From: Jackrogersella multiformis
Lineage: Eukaryota > Ascomycota > Sordariomycetes > Xylariales > Hypoxylaceae
Assembly: GCA_902806575.1 (NCBI GenBank)
Contig: CADCXD010000018.1
Span: forward strand, 434,001 to 498,000
Direction: 5' to 3'
DNA length: 64,000 nucleotides
Positions 33,110 to 46,480 of this stretch are shown here, piece by piece. Position 1 is the first letter of the stretch. Each line of letters starts with the position of its first letter. A model generated the notes under the pieces. It did not search any database and was not told the DNA's origin. It was given only the letters and a program-made list of their open reading frames with translations. The translations under genes were made by a program, and so were the position numbers.

Positions 33110-35900
33110 GGGGAAAAGGGGTTAGGGGTAAGGGGTGATACTACTAAGTTAAAAAAACGAAGTTTGATAAGGGAAATAAAACAACAAAGAATCACCATTA
33201 ATGTTACCAATTAAAATTAAAATAGGAGGTCCCTATTCGATGTTTTAGAATTAATGAATCATGCTACTTTAAACAAGGATACAAAATTTGCGAATACCTA
33301 CCTAGGTACATAGTCGTTACTAATCTGAGATATTAGGTTAAATTGCTTCTACAGGGAACTCACATCCACTTCAACCTGAATGCTTTTAGCACTTAGGGTG
33401 TTGTTTCTATTTATACAATTAACATGTAACCAGGTATTTAATACTAATTCTTGTCATTCATTGATCGTGTGTACACACCGACGGGGAAACACGCCGGAAG
33501 TATACATTCAAGTTTTCTACTATTTGTTCATATAGCAGGTAGGTAACTAGTAGCCCGCTATACGCTTTCTGAAGCAGAGGCCTTGGACTACAGAGAGGAG
33601 ACACTTGTGGTTGTAGAAATGCCTTCAAAAAGGGAGAGCTTTGGCGTTAGTTAAGATATTCACTCATTATCTAGGTACCTGGTTTACTGCAACATACGTA
33701 AGTCTCCACGGCTATATAATTTACTAGTCTCTATATTTAAGGCGCGTGGTGTATCTTATATATCCTCGTTCTCATATGTGAAATGCTAGATATAGAATAC
33801 AGAATACAGAATACAGAATTCAGAGTTGTTTCCTTAATATTCACCTGGCACAAATAGCAACCATAAGTGTTTTAATATCTAATAAGTGAGTGTTAAATAA
33901 ACTAACTTGTTTTCAACCGTAATGGAAGGATATATTGCAATTCATATTGTCTCTATGCTCTAAGTATATAATGCCTAGGTAGGTACCTATCTACCAAGGT
34001 GGACATGTAAAGGCACTCTTCAACAAGCAAAAGCTCAGACGTAGCATACCTCTGGCAAAGATTCTTACCCTCCAGGACACTTCTTAGACCTGAGGAACAC
34101 CTCCTCATTAGGCTTCATAGAGACGACAATGTCCTGGTAGCTGTGGCTCTGGGACTAAATTTTGTATATAATTATAAGGTAATCCCAGATGGAATGTCTC
34201 CGTTCACAATATTACACTTATATTAACCCCGAGCTAGTAAGAACGACGAAAATAAGGAGTTCCTAAAAGTTGTTCTTAGCACAATTCAACAAAAAACCAA
34301 CCGTCTATATCACCAGTACAAGGTCTTACAACCAATAGTTTTATTAAGGGGCTTAGAGAGAGAGAAACGACTCTGATTGTAACCCTGCCAGCCGTCCAAC
34401 TATCCAAGGCTAATTACTCTCAAGCCATGGGCATTCTTCATAATCCCACCTACATACCTTATCGTGGACGAAATAGTTCTAAACATTAGGTACTTAATTT
34501 CTTTCTGAGAGACAAGGACCGATTACCGACATACCTATTATCAGGGACGTCTAACGCGAATATCGTTCCAAACTTCATATACACCTATATATTCACGAGA
34601 ACCAAAACATTCTTTTCATTTTGAAGTATCACCGCAGTACATGTAGGATAAACCATACACATCCCGAAATACCACCATTTCCGGGTGCAGACGCCCATCA
34701 CAACCCTAGATCAAGCCTGGAACTCGCCGAGGCGGTTCATACCGCACACGTTTGACCGCCGCAGAAACAACAACCACGTTATGACTCCGATAGCTAGACG
34801 AGGCGAACTTCAACGTGGCTTGTGGCTCGGTTCATCAACTGGGCGTCTCATGGAGAGGGTATCATTGAAGAGAGGCACAAACTACTCTAGCACACATGGC
34901 GAGATATCTAACCTCTTGGTCCCCCAGCCCATTGGTATTACACACTGTGCCTGATCATCAGACTTCAGATAACCTTCGGCAAGAACCGTCTTCCATATTG
35001 AAGCACACAAACAGCAGAAACTAGTATGAATAGACCGAAAGCCGACAGGCCAACCATTTTCTCTGTTCCTTTTCCTGAAAGTCATACAGTCTTAAGTATG
35101 ACCCTAAGCGACCAGATGCGGACGACTTGGAACTGGACAGCGTCTAGCTTCCTGCCGAAGAGGACTTTTCAAGGTATTCAGTTACTTAGCATGAGCGAGA
35201 CCACGCTGGCTTGATTGGTTACGTGTTATGTTGCCACACTGGCAGAAGAGAATGTACATATAAAGCAAAGGGCTACAGCCCATAATAATCGGCATAGACG
35301 ACGAAAACCACAGCCCCGCTGTTGACCAGCCGCCCCTCACGAATGGGTGGAGAGACTCAACGAAGCACGAAGATGCAATCCGATAAGGGGTAAATATCTC
35401 CCCGAGGGTATGTCTATGAAAACTATTAGACGTTTAACATAGCTTACCTTGTAAGTCTTCTGTGCCTAGGTACCTATGCTAGGTATATCTCGAGGGATAG
35501 CTAACGGGGAGCTTCTAGCGGAGAGGCTCAGGCATCCATCTGGAAGGAGATGGCAAACACTGAACACGGACGAGAGAGGTCAGCCGTGATTTACTTCCCG
35601 TGTAAGTCGGGACGATCATCAGATGTCCTCTTAAACGTAATAATCCTATGCGACACCATAAGGCTTGGTCCACAGGAGAAACACGCAAGAGGCGTGTGTT
35701 GGTGGCAAAGCTAATCTATCATGGAAGAATGAGGTCTGCAATGGCGGATGATGTATGGTAATTGGATAATGTGGTTCAGTATACTGATCTTCGGATAACG
35801 GGTTGCGCTGTTGAGGTACCAGGGGCGTGGTAACATCATCGAGAAGTCTTAGGCGTTGCGAGTGTTACATGTGTTAATAGTTCGAAAAAGGAAACACGGG
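33110..35900. other. Start of gene-poor region, AT-rich, no gene recognised
   Basis: Short overlapping frames only. TACCTAGGTA-type motifs near 33297-33307, 33672-33682, 33973-33990 and 35467-35485. A 7-nt tandem array lies at 33794-33821. Nothing protein-like was found on either strand. Confidence 0.5.
33794..33821. repeat. Tandem 7-nt repeat (AGAATAC)3-AGAATTC
   Basis: Three perfect and one imperfect head-to-tail copy of a 7-nt unit in the intergenic region. Confidence 0.9.
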
Positions 35901-35959
35901 CTATTTAAGTAGTTAGCTCTAACCTACTATACACCCAGAAACTTAGCTTGGTCCTGGCT

Positions 35960-38900
35960 TATATCGTTCTCCGTGACAAATTATAATTGGACCTTGAAGA
36001 CATTGACTTAGTTCCCAAGTGAGAGATAGCGAGAGCGTAGGCTTTAGGTGAGAAGAGTTCGCAGCTGAACGAGCATTTTCCGAGCGTCTGGATGGCCGTC
36101 GTGTCTAGAATTCGACTCCCTTTTATACCCGCCCTGAGCTTCGTTGTTAACGACCTGGGTGAACACTGGATCCTATCTCGACTGATTCTTTGACTTCTTG
36201 GCAATGAAGGTCACTATTCTGGGATAACTCGGTCTCGATGGGTTGTTCGGTTTCTCTGACATCTGTCCAGAATACCCTCCATGATTCGTGATCCGTGTGT
36301 CGTCTTCGGTTCGAGATAATGTCCTCCTGTATTATACCTGTGAAAGACTGAACGACAGAAGCCCTTTCTTTCACTCGATGTTTTCCCCTCCTTTTCTCTT
36401 TTCTAGTTTAACCCTCGACTCATAGCCTTTCTCATTTGTCGAATTTAGTATCGCAATATCTGCTCGTTTAGATGCATGGTCGAGTCATCTACCCGTTTGA
36501 GATACCGATGTGTAAATGCTAAAGCAACTACTGCCTGGTCCGATGTCGTTCGCCATTGGAAGTCCGATACGGTCGTATAGCTGCGTATAAAGCTGTCTCG
36601 GTAACACCTAGTTGATATCTAAGCAACGCCGGAGGACCGGCTAACCAAAATTCCATGTGGATAGGCTGGTGGTTGGTGTAAATATTTGACCAGAAATTCT
36701 AAATACACTTCTTCTTTTAGCTCTTCTAGTACAATAAATTCTATCTCTGAGATACTTTGTTGCTCAAAAATCGAAAGGTCCGGTTCCTAACGGTCTCGAG
36801 GGTCTTCTTGGTTTTCGCTGTGGAATGTCGTCGCTATTGTGAGCCCACTATATCTCCACGAGCAGTAGTCGTTATGTACAAGCATCGAGAACCCACAGCG
36901 ATGTCGTTATCGTTCGTGATTTCCAGGGAGTCGTTCAGTTAAAACCCATCGGCGCCTTATTCCGTAACCCTGTTCGAAAATACGTGAACACCTCCGCCGC
37001 ACGGTTGTCCAAAAATATCCCTTCTCGCATAAACGTCTGCCTCGGCGGTATGTAATCGTTTCTATCACGTGCGGTTCCGTGGCTTCGGCGGATATGGAAG
37101 TACTCGGTGTCGTAGATTAAGAATAACCTCGTCCCGTCGGATTGTACCACAGGCCCTAACAAAGATGACGAACCCCTATCAACACTCCAAGTCCTTGTTC
37201 CGGACCCTTCGTTTCGACCTCTCGTACGGCGCATATATAAAATCATATGGACCGTGGCGTACTGAGTTTTCGCGCGGTGCGGCTCGACGGAACCATGTTT
37301 TAGCCAGGTGATTCGATGGTTCAAGTTCCTAGCGCCGTCCTATAATCCACATCCCTTGCTTACCTAGTAAATCAGGCTGAAGTATACCATAGAGCAGTAT
37401 GAATTCGGAATCAGTTGAACGTTGACGGTCCAAAGGAGACGTATATGATATTCGTTTCAACCAGGGAGTTAGTGCGAACCCGAGCCTAGAAAGCAATCGA
37501 GTCTATATCTTGACAATAGATAGATATGACGAATAAGTGCCTAAAAGTTTAATCGATTTGTCCATCTTAGTAAATACCTAGGTAGCTAGCGGGAGTTTCA
37601 TCGGTAGTATCGGGTGAACGACTCTAGGTTTATCGAGGAATATTCGATGCATACTGCCGGGCCAACTGCACGGCCAACACATTCATGTATGGCTTCACCC
37701 ATTACTCGATACCGGGTAAGATGTCTCCATCCTCAACAATGCGATCCGGCCACGGTGTTGAAGAGTCGTCCAGTTTTGAGCAAAACACCCGTTAAATCCA
37801 ACTCGCTCTCGTCGATGTAAATTGTAGCTTCTTGGAAGTCCTCGTTGATTTAACCCTGTATATCGAGCAATATGTCGGCTGGCTAAGGATCTTCTCGGAT
37901 TAGAAATCGTCAATTTGTCCACCCACGTAACTCTGGCCAGAGAATCGGTCGTGGCTGCAATCGTTAGATATTGCAACGCGGAAACAAATTCGTTCTTGTG
38001 CTTCTATCGATGCCATGGGGAACCAGAAAGGTACGATGTTGTTTAGGTCCAGGGGAGATATACACTATCGAGGGAGTACAATGTATGTGAACATCGATAA
38101 CTACCTAAGCAGTAGATGTTTCTCGTCTGCGTTGTTCGGAACCCCCGAAATTATCGTTACAATGGGGTCCATGATACGAGGTAAATTAGGGGGCCATATT
38201 GCACCGCCAGAAGCTTCTAATTTAACGATTCGTTTGAGTTTCGTTCGAAAACGGCAACGGATTCTGTAGATTAGAAAGTTAGGTATCTTGGTTAGTAGCT
38301 CCGGTCTATAGTCTCGGAGTTGCCTGAAGGAAGTATGAGTTCTATTGGTCTATATCGATAAACCATTATGTTGAAGCTGCACCATGTTGAATCGTTAGTT
38401 CATGTTGTCGTATATGGTCGTCGTAATTCTTTTCTGTTGCTTTTCTGTTGCTAGATCGCCGTGCCGTGCTTCTTTAGCGGTATAATACGAATTACGCCTT
38501 TCATGGGATGACTTGGTGATTACCGAAACATATTTTCCTAGAGGGTTGCCTTGAATCATGTCCTCTTGATCCTCTAAGTTTTGTTGTTAAATCTTTCCAA
38601 GGTTATCCTTCAAGATCCTATTACCGACCGAGCGGTGAACCGAGTTTAGAGTCGTTTCAAGCTGGTATTCCTGAGTGACAGTCTCTATGTTAGTATCACT
38701 GGGCTGGTCCTTCTTATTGATGGTTCTTATCTCTAGTAAATCGGCGTGATTCTTAAGGGATGGCTAAGCAGTGATTATGGCGTGACAGGTAACAGGAGTG
38801 AAGGTATGTATTCGAATGAATTCCTTGAGCGTCGAGAATCTACCAAATTTGCTGTCCTAATAGAAGTCGTCATAGATATTGTCGATTCAATGAATACCTA

Positions 38901-39060
38901 GGTAGTTGACGTTTTCCTCTCTTGGACGTATATTTTCGTTGTTGAATCTCCACTAATGCCGTCCTCCTTTTGAAAAATTTTCAGTCCTTAACGGCCTAAA
39001 GGGATAAAGGCGATTCCCGCTGTTTTTCAGTCTATTCGTGTCCGTGATGTTCTTTGAAGC
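35960..39060 (-). pseudogene. Possible decayed coding region, family not recognised
   Basis: On the minus strand one reading frame from 39060 to about 37500 has fewer stops than expected by eye and reads as mixed protein-like text, interrupted by about sixteen TAA, TAG or TGA codons. Further protein-like blocks follow in shifting frames: a run before 37324, an uninterrupted 129-codon frame at 36935-37324, and a 75-codon frame at 36147-36374. Base composition here differs from the flanks (many TCG/CGA steps, few TACCTAGG motifs). I can name no domain: no reverse-transcriptase, transposase or integrase motif was seen. It may be an old transposon or gene relic, or merely a chance effect; confidence is low. 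Confidence 0.2.
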
Positions 39061-40699
39061 ACACATTTTCGATGATTCAGGCCTTGATCGGAATTGTAGT
39101 TGATTACCACCAAATTTCAAAACTGTTACCAAGCTGATACATATAACAGAAGGGCTGCCTAATTGTGTGGTTGTCCTCCGCCCCTAAGAGGGAAAAGGGG
39201 CAATTGAGATCCACTAGACGAATAAATTCAGGAGGCTAGGTGTCCATTGTGTCTGTGTGGTGCATATACCAGCCTGCAAAGGCGCAGTGATTACGTTAGC
39301 CGTTATTTATTGAGGCAGCTTTGGGGTAACTATCAGTAACAGAGATCGATCGGCTTCTCTGCTCATTGTTACTTGTATGGATTTCAAGCCACGTAGGAGA
39401 AGCCTCAAGTACAGGCCAATACCAAGCCTGAGGCTTAGACTCCCCTTTTGGTTTACTGCATATAACTAGCCGATCGCTTTTGTAACATCTGCTCCGAGCC
39501 AATTAGATAGTAGGTTAGAGGGTATCGCAAAATACATAGTGAAGTAGAAGGTATGTATTCGATACTTCTCAAAACCCTGCTGAAGGAGCCTCAACAAGAT
39601 CTCGGTGTAGTAGTGGATCCGAGTGCTCGGATCCATGAGCCGAAGGTAGTAACGTATGTATACATACCTGTAAGATGTCGCGAGCGGGTGACACCTAGGA
39701 GAACAAGGTAGGGATAATGCCCATAACCAGATCTCTCGGCTTGTATCCTTACACGTACAGGGTTCTCCAGAAGAATATCGTACCAACTGAGCTGACATTC
39801 CAAATAAGGAGCTAGCACGTATCTAGCGCTAGGTGACTGGGCTGCATATGTCCTTGAGCAGCTGCCAGAATAGGTACCTACTCGTGCTGTCCCTCTTGAG
39901 GCTAATTAGTCTCTGTTCATCTAGTACCGATCCGTGAAAGCCGGCACATACGACGGACAGCAGGACAGAATCAACCTCGCCTGTGAATTATTGATGTAGG
40001 TAGTATATAGTTCAGCCTTGGCATAAGCCTTCGAGATGATCGCAATGTCTCTCGATCACTACCTAATAGTATATAGGCAGAGAGGAGGACAAGTATTTTG
40101 CTTCGAGAGTACCTTGGGTACCTGGGTATAGTCATATACCTACCTACCTAAGGTAGGTATATTGTTCGTTACCTAGGTAGTCAGCAAATATCTCCATTTT
40201 ACTAGGAATGCCTCGGACAAAAAGGTCTCGGTCTGCGGATCCAAGGGTGTAAATCCCTTTTAAACCAGCTCACGGAACGGAGGTGGTACCATGAGGCTAA
40301 CGGGGCTGCCCGTACATGGTCGCCGGGGCATGCACATACAATTCGATCCCGGAGCGGGTGAGTTGTGGTAGGAATATGCAAGTGATGGGAGCGGCAAATC
40401 ACAGTGCGGATTATAAAAGGGGAGACATGGGGACGCCCCCTGAAGGATTGGTATAAGGTAACTTCGTACCTCCCCGACGTACCTGCCACCTACATATGTA
40501 TGTACATAGGCACTAGGTACCTACCTATAATGGGCAATTGGGACCCGACATTGAGCTAACCTAATTCCATTGTAACGAATCACGAATATGTATACCTAGG
40601 TAGTCCAAGATCTACGCACGGTCCATAATACCAGGAACAACCTTGAAGGTAGGAGTCAGCTACGCTCGGGGGCGGTTTTTCCGTCTTAATCCTGCTTAC

Positions 40700-40735
40700 C
40701 TACATACATACCCTAGGTAGGTAGTATGTATGTAG
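40700..40735. repeat. Perfect 12-bp inverted repeat around a CCTAGG core
   Basis: CTACATACATAC at 40700-40711 is the exact reverse complement of GTATGTATGTAG at 40724-40735; the 12-nt spacer is itself a CCTAGGTAGGTA element of the dispersed palindromic motif. It can form a hairpin or cruciform. No flanking gene. Confidence 0.9.
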
Positions 40736-41623
40736 ATAGGTTTGTAGTTGTATAAAGTAATAAAGTAATACCTAGGTACATAGGAGTGGCTGGGATGTGA
40801 CACCATATTTTTTTGTCTCTTTGACGCCAACTGCAATATTTTGTTCAAGGGTATGAAGCAGAAAACGTCTGTTCGTACGTATGTATCTTTTTGATATATC
40901 ACTAAGTTCGACTCGTTGGACCATTCACAGGTCATTAGGGGAAGCGGGAGCGTATTCGTACCGCCTACCTATTCATCATTACCAGATGTAGGCTCTCGTA
41001 GGCGGCCCACGAATAGATATCCATATACAGAACGGCGAGGACCGTTTCGATTTGCATCATGTACAGGAAATCTGTCGATTCCTGCGGTCTTGCACAATGA
41101 AACAGATGTCTTGCGGCGGCTTGTGTCGAGCTACCGAGTTTCGAGATCTTCCTCCCCCTCTGTCTCTCTCGACTTCGTTCGTAGTGGCCACCACCGCTAC
41201 CGCTACTGCTACCGCTACACACGATTTCGGCGTGCGACCTCTACGTGCGTACATGTGCACCATCTCGTAGAGAAAGGTCTGCCCGCACCGGGCTCGGTAC
41301 CAGAACATCGATGGTAGTGTTCAGTTATGTTTTCAGCAGGACGGGACGGGATGTAATGGCTAGGGTGCCAGTTATAGGTCTTGGTCCTTTCCTTTTCTAA
41401 CCATGGCTATCATACCTATCGATCCCCGATGTCTTAATAGATACGGTTAACGGCTCAATATAGGTGCACTAGTTCGCTTTTCGCTTCTAGACTAGTATGA
41501 CTAAGAGGTGTGTGTGGGTATGTGTATATTCTCTCCCTTTACTTTACGTGATAGACATGATCGATGTCAGGGATTTTCCGACTCACAGTCTCGACGACGG
41601 CATACCTGGAATTCCCCGCATCA

Positions 41624-41626
<3 letters not shown>

Positions 41627-41664
<38 letters not shown>
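41627..41664. repeat. (CT)19 microsatellite
   Basis: Uninterrupted CT dinucleotide run of about 38 bp. Confidence 0.95.
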
Positions 41665-41667
<3 letters not shown>

Positions 41668-44600
41668 ATATTTCCTAACCGACGCTAAGGCTGATGGAGG
41701 TGATACAGCTTGAAGGTGATTCGACACCTGCAGCAGTTGTGTATGTGTTACGTCTATGTTATGCTCTGTTGGGTGGTAGCTTAGGGCATCTGGAGCCCAC
41801 CTAGGCTGCTTATCTTACATCTGCTTTGGATGGGGCCTCCCATGGTGATCAACGAGATGTGTCTCATGCAAGTCATGTTGCTCCCGAGCTCCAATCATGC
41901 CTCGAGTACTCCTACAAAACGTCATTAGCCTCCCTTCCCAGCCGTGTCAACCGAAATCGTCTTCTATTCGTCACGGAATCCATGCCGCTACATATTCCGC
42001 TATATTTCTAATTATATTATCTCGCTCTCCCCCCTCCCAGGAGTATCGATCCTAGAGAAGATCTAATAGATACGGGAGCCTGATTCCCGTTCCGTCTCCA
42101 GCGGTTAAGAGTGCTGTAAGGTCCACATCCCGCCTGAGTTACCAACACAAGAAGGAGAAGCCTCAGTAGTCTAGCCGGACGTGTGGAACCCAGTGTTGAG
42201 GAAACCCTGCAAGAGCTGGGTTGGTTGGTGTGGTAGCGCAAGGTCGAGTCCGTGGCCTGCCATCCAGAGATGGAGCTCTCTTACCACACGGGCGTCAGTA
42301 CCACGTTTTCTCTAGAATGGGAAAGGGTGGGGAGTTATCCAGCAGGCTATGGACGTGCAGCTGACGAGTAATTATGTGATCCTTTTTTTAATCTAGTGCT
42401 TTTGCCTCTTCGGGATCCCATTAGGGATTCACGTAGGCTGTCATTATGACTACCTATGTGAATGATCAGGAGAGCGAATTTTTTTTTTCACGAATTTATC
42501 CCTTGCTTCCTCAGGCAGAAACGGCCGAGACGCTTCCTCTCTCTCTCTCGCTTAACTACGTACGTCTTGGCCCGAGGGAGATGAAGACGGCCGTGGCGTT
42601 CGGCATTTTATTGACAGCTCTATGGAACCAGATTGGCGAAAGGGTGGCTTAAGCCGCTGCTGTTATAGATGGCCGCAGCTGAAGCGGACTTCTATATAAA
42701 GGAGCTTATAGCTTGCCTACCACAGGAGATCTACGGTCCCCATGTTTCGAGGGTGGTCATTGGGTCGCAGCGGGTTTATCGTACTAGCCAAGGCGCAATA
42801 AAGGGTATATATGGCCTCTGTTATACACACAACCGCGCACCATATTTGTAGACCTCACCACTTCCGGTCAATGACACAGGTCATGTGAGCCAACTTGGAC
42901 AACTTCACTCCACATTCTTTCGATATTGCCTGCATGAGAGGACAAACCCGCAGCAACGGATGATGTGAGCGAGCGTCGTAAACCGCTCATCGGCTCAGAT
43001 CTAGGCATTTATGGCAATATAAATAAGCCGTGGTTGTTGGTACGCACGCTTCTGGACCTGTCTTCTTGCCCCTTATCTCTGAGCCTGCGTGCAATACAGC
43101 AGCCACCGATGTCACAGAACTCTTTTCACGATGAGGGGAAATATGTATATACATATATTTGTTTTGTAGTACCTATAAGATATGTGATATCGAGACCATC
43201 GCCAGTGAGGCATCCCGCCAGATGTAACCGAACCCACCCTTTCCCTCCGAACGCCGCCCGATAGAAACGTAGACGAGTGAGATAGATAAATCAGTCGGTA
43301 GAATGTGGCCCCTAGAAGTAATGCCGTATATCCTGCTACCAACGATGATACCCTGAGGGCCACCACGCCCGTCTCGAAATATGTGCCACCCTGCTATAAT
43401 TAAAAATAAAAATAAACTCCCAACGTGCCGTACGCCGCATAGTAATCTTCGCCAAGATTATGATGCGACTCTCTTCCAATGAGCGAGCCTTCCATCTGCA
43501 GGACGGCTCGTGAAGTTCTCCTTTTCCCGGGAGCTGCCTCTGACCCAGCCGCCTCTGCGGACCGAGCCCGCCCCCTCCTTTCCAAGCTGGCCCCATCTGC
43601 TTCCACTAGTGCCCTATTACGGTGACCACGCCCCAGTATTACACGAGCGAAACGCGATGAGCTCTTCCGATGTTGTAACCGAATGGCCGCCCACCTAAAC
43701 CCATGAGATCCTTAAAAATTGGGGCAGCCAACCCTTTTTTTCTTTCCCCCTTTAACACCATGCCATGATGACCGGATCGAGCTGATAAAACAGAGGGAGG
43801 GAAACCCACGATACCGAATGGCGTCGAGAGAGGGAAAATTACGTATTATGGTGGCCGGGACAACTGCTGATACAGTATGTATTCCGGCCTGGATTGTGGC
43901 CGTTGGCGAAGGTAGGTTTATGAATGTGAGGGCAACTCAGGCCCCGGCTTCGAGTAGATGTATTTTAGGGTTTTCCCCCCATCATCCACATAATGGACAT
44001 TGGCCTGGCTGGACGATATACCGTTCATGCGGACCTCTCGGGCAAGCATGTTTCCGGCTGCCGTCCACAGAAGTGCGGAAAAAGTGAGCGCCCGGATCCA
44101 GACACGATGTGTAGATGTAATAGTTCTTCGTGAAGTCACACATGATTAAGATTAGATATGATGTATGGCGTGTGGTATATAATAGGATGCTGTGTGCGTG
44201 TGTATGTGTATATGCGTATGTATCTGTATCTGACTGTGTGTGACGATGGCTGAGTAGAACTGCATCATCAGTAAGTGGGATAGCTCACACTGATACGTTG
44301 ATAAAATTCGTACGTACCTCTGAATTTCTTTTCACTCTCCTTTCAAATGAGATGAGCTCAAATGGTGCTCCAAGGGTTAAGAAGAGGCAGGCAGCTAAGT
44401 TCCAAGTATACCGTAGTCTAAGATTTTGCGGCTATGGGTTGTGGCAGCAGAATTATAGGACAGCCCTGGAAAGAGATCATGACAGCATGCCTAGCTTACT
44501 TATATAAATATATAAATCTGGAGAGTGGAGATGTGCAAGGCCGAGCTGGTTCCCAGAAGCACCAAGTCGCACAAGCTACCTTGTAAGTATGGTATGGATG

Positions 44601-45236
44601 TTAAGAGATCAATATAACGGTTATTATTAAGGTGTGGTCAGCCTGGTCCCTGTGTGTGCGTGCACGCGCGCGTAGGAGAGATATTATTATTTATGTACGA
44701 GTGTAAGAGAGAGTGGGTGTGGATGAATGTGGGTGTAAGTCGTAAATTAGGCATATGGTGAAGCAGGCTCAACACCACATTCAGTGGGACGGGACAATAC
44801 ATAATGAACACAGTAAGGCATGTACAAGAGGGTATGAATATAGAAATCTGGAGCCCTGAAGGCCTGAAGACTGGGAATGCCCTACGAGAGAGAGAAACAC
44901 AGAGCAATATGGGGGAGACACAGACAGAGAAAGAGAAGAGATTATCCATGTCTGAGAGCACATTACCTACGTCTCAACACCCAGGTCAACTATCGACGAT
45001 TATGGTATGAAAAAAGAGTACTTAGAGACTTAAGTGACATATAAGAAGGAGATGTAGGTAGTATATGTGAGTATGAGTGTGTGTGACAAACGGGGCCTAA
45101 GCAAATCTGGCTCCATCAGACGATCGATGAAGCATGGTCGGACTCTGACCAGGGACAAGTACAGAAAGCTTGGGGTGAGCAGGGTAAGATACTATGTAGC
45201 TATCCCTGAAGGGTCGAAAAGAGTGGTCTAGGACTC

Positions 45237-45261
45237 TAAGTAGTAAGTAGTAAGTAGTAAG
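45237..45261. repeat. Tandem 7-nt repeat (TAAGTAG)3
   Basis: Three perfect copies plus TAAG of a fourth. Confidence 0.9.
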
Positions 45262-45502
45262 GAGGGCTAAGGAGGGGCCGAGAAGAGTACTATGTATGTA
45301 GTAGAGGCGCGCGGGTGGGGGAGGAACAAATAGATGTGGAGAATTTAGGAATAGTGATAAAGTCCGTTCAATAATGCCTAACAATAGTAATATATAGTAG
45401 GAGCCCGAGGTTTGACCTTTACAATATTACTTTTCCATAGTTAGGCTTAGTTATGATGCGAAGGGGGGGAGAAAAAGGTTACAAGGGAAAGGAGATCCTC
45501 AA

Positions 45503-45541
45503 GGTCCACGGTCCATGGTACACGGTACACGGTACACGGTA
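45503..45541. repeat. Tandem 7-nt repeat, GGTMCAY x5.5
   Basis: Units read GGTCCAC, GGTCCAT, then three GGTACAC and a partial GGTA. Confidence 0.9.
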
Positions 45542-46063
45542 GGTTCTCCGATCGAGTAACCGAACCGGGGAGGGGTGAGCCACCTAGGTACCTACCTAGG
45601 GCACATAGGTACATATGTACTCCAGAATATGTACGTAGTACGTACCTACATACATACCTATCGGTAGGTGGTACCTACATACTTAGTAGGTACTTAAAAT
45701 GGTAGGTGCTTGGTGCTACCTAGGTAGGTGCTAGGTAGCAATGCGGCAGTGGGCATGATGCAAGGTAAATCCATATTCGGTACCCTGGGCTCGTTCTGTT
45801 TGGTGATGTAGCCCTGCGCGAAGATGGGGTTCGTCTAAGCCCGAGAGCTACCTAGGTACCTGTATAAGGTAAGTAAGGTATGGGCTCTATGAATGGGTGC
45901 TCGCATTTGTAGTCCTACTGTGCTGTATGTACCTAGGTACTAGGCAGGTAACCCTGGAGATAGTGGGACGACGTTAGAGCTGTAAACGACGAGGCGGTTC
46001 CTGAAAGTCATTCAATTTAATAAGCGAGGGTAGAAGAATAATTGCGATAGATGCGGATGTTGT

Positions 46064-46086
46064 AAAAAAAAAAAAAAAAAAAAAAA
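46064..46086 (+). repeat. A(23) homopolymer
   Basis: Uninterrupted run of 23 A. No upstream transposon or retro-copied gene was recognised, so it need not be a poly(A) tail. Confidence 0.9.
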
Positions 46087-46480
46087 GATTGATAATACAG
46101 GCAGGTACAAAGTAATAAGGTACTTAGTGTATACTTAGGTACCTAAGGTAGATAGATAATCACGTTTCGATTATCATTTAATGAATGTTCCTTATAAATG
46201 CAATTGTTTAAATGATTGTCTAAGCGATATTCATGCTAGGTATCTTTTTTAACTACGAAACACCTAGTTAAAAGCTGGCCGCACTTACATAGTAAGCAGG
46301 TGCTACATAGTAAAAACCAGCTGGACCAACCAGAAGAGCCGATCTAACATAGGTACCTAGCTACATCTAGGTAGGTACGTACGTAACATAGCAGGAATGC
46401 CACGAGGTCATGTACCTATAAAACCTGGAGATCTACAACTTGGAGTTTGTCTCATTAATATTTATCAAGTTGAATCCCCG

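Larger units (their letters stand above)
39061..45000. other. Gene-poor region with simple repeats, no intact gene
   Basis: Contains TACCTAGGTA-type clusters at 40137-40180, 40515-40530 and 40590-40600, a perfect inverted repeat at 40700-40735 and a (CT)n tract at 41627-41664. The longest frames (110-133 codons at 39466-39798, 40916-41317 and 43719-44087) overlap competing frames and show no recognisable domain. Confidence 0.45.
45001..46480. other. Intergenic stretch dense in short repeats and TACCTAGG palindromes
   Basis: Two 7-nt arrays (45237-45261 and 45503-45541), the densest cluster of TACCTAGGTA-like motifs in the window (45580-45740, also 45850-45870, 45930-45950, 46130-46155, 46350-46385) and a 23-nt A run at 46064-46086. 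No coding frame is supported. Confidence 0.6.

Noticed and set aside
32125..33210. 361-codon minus-strand frame under the ABC-F gene
   Set aside because: Shadow frame in GC-rich coding DNA; Pro/Leu/Arg-rich junk with no motif.
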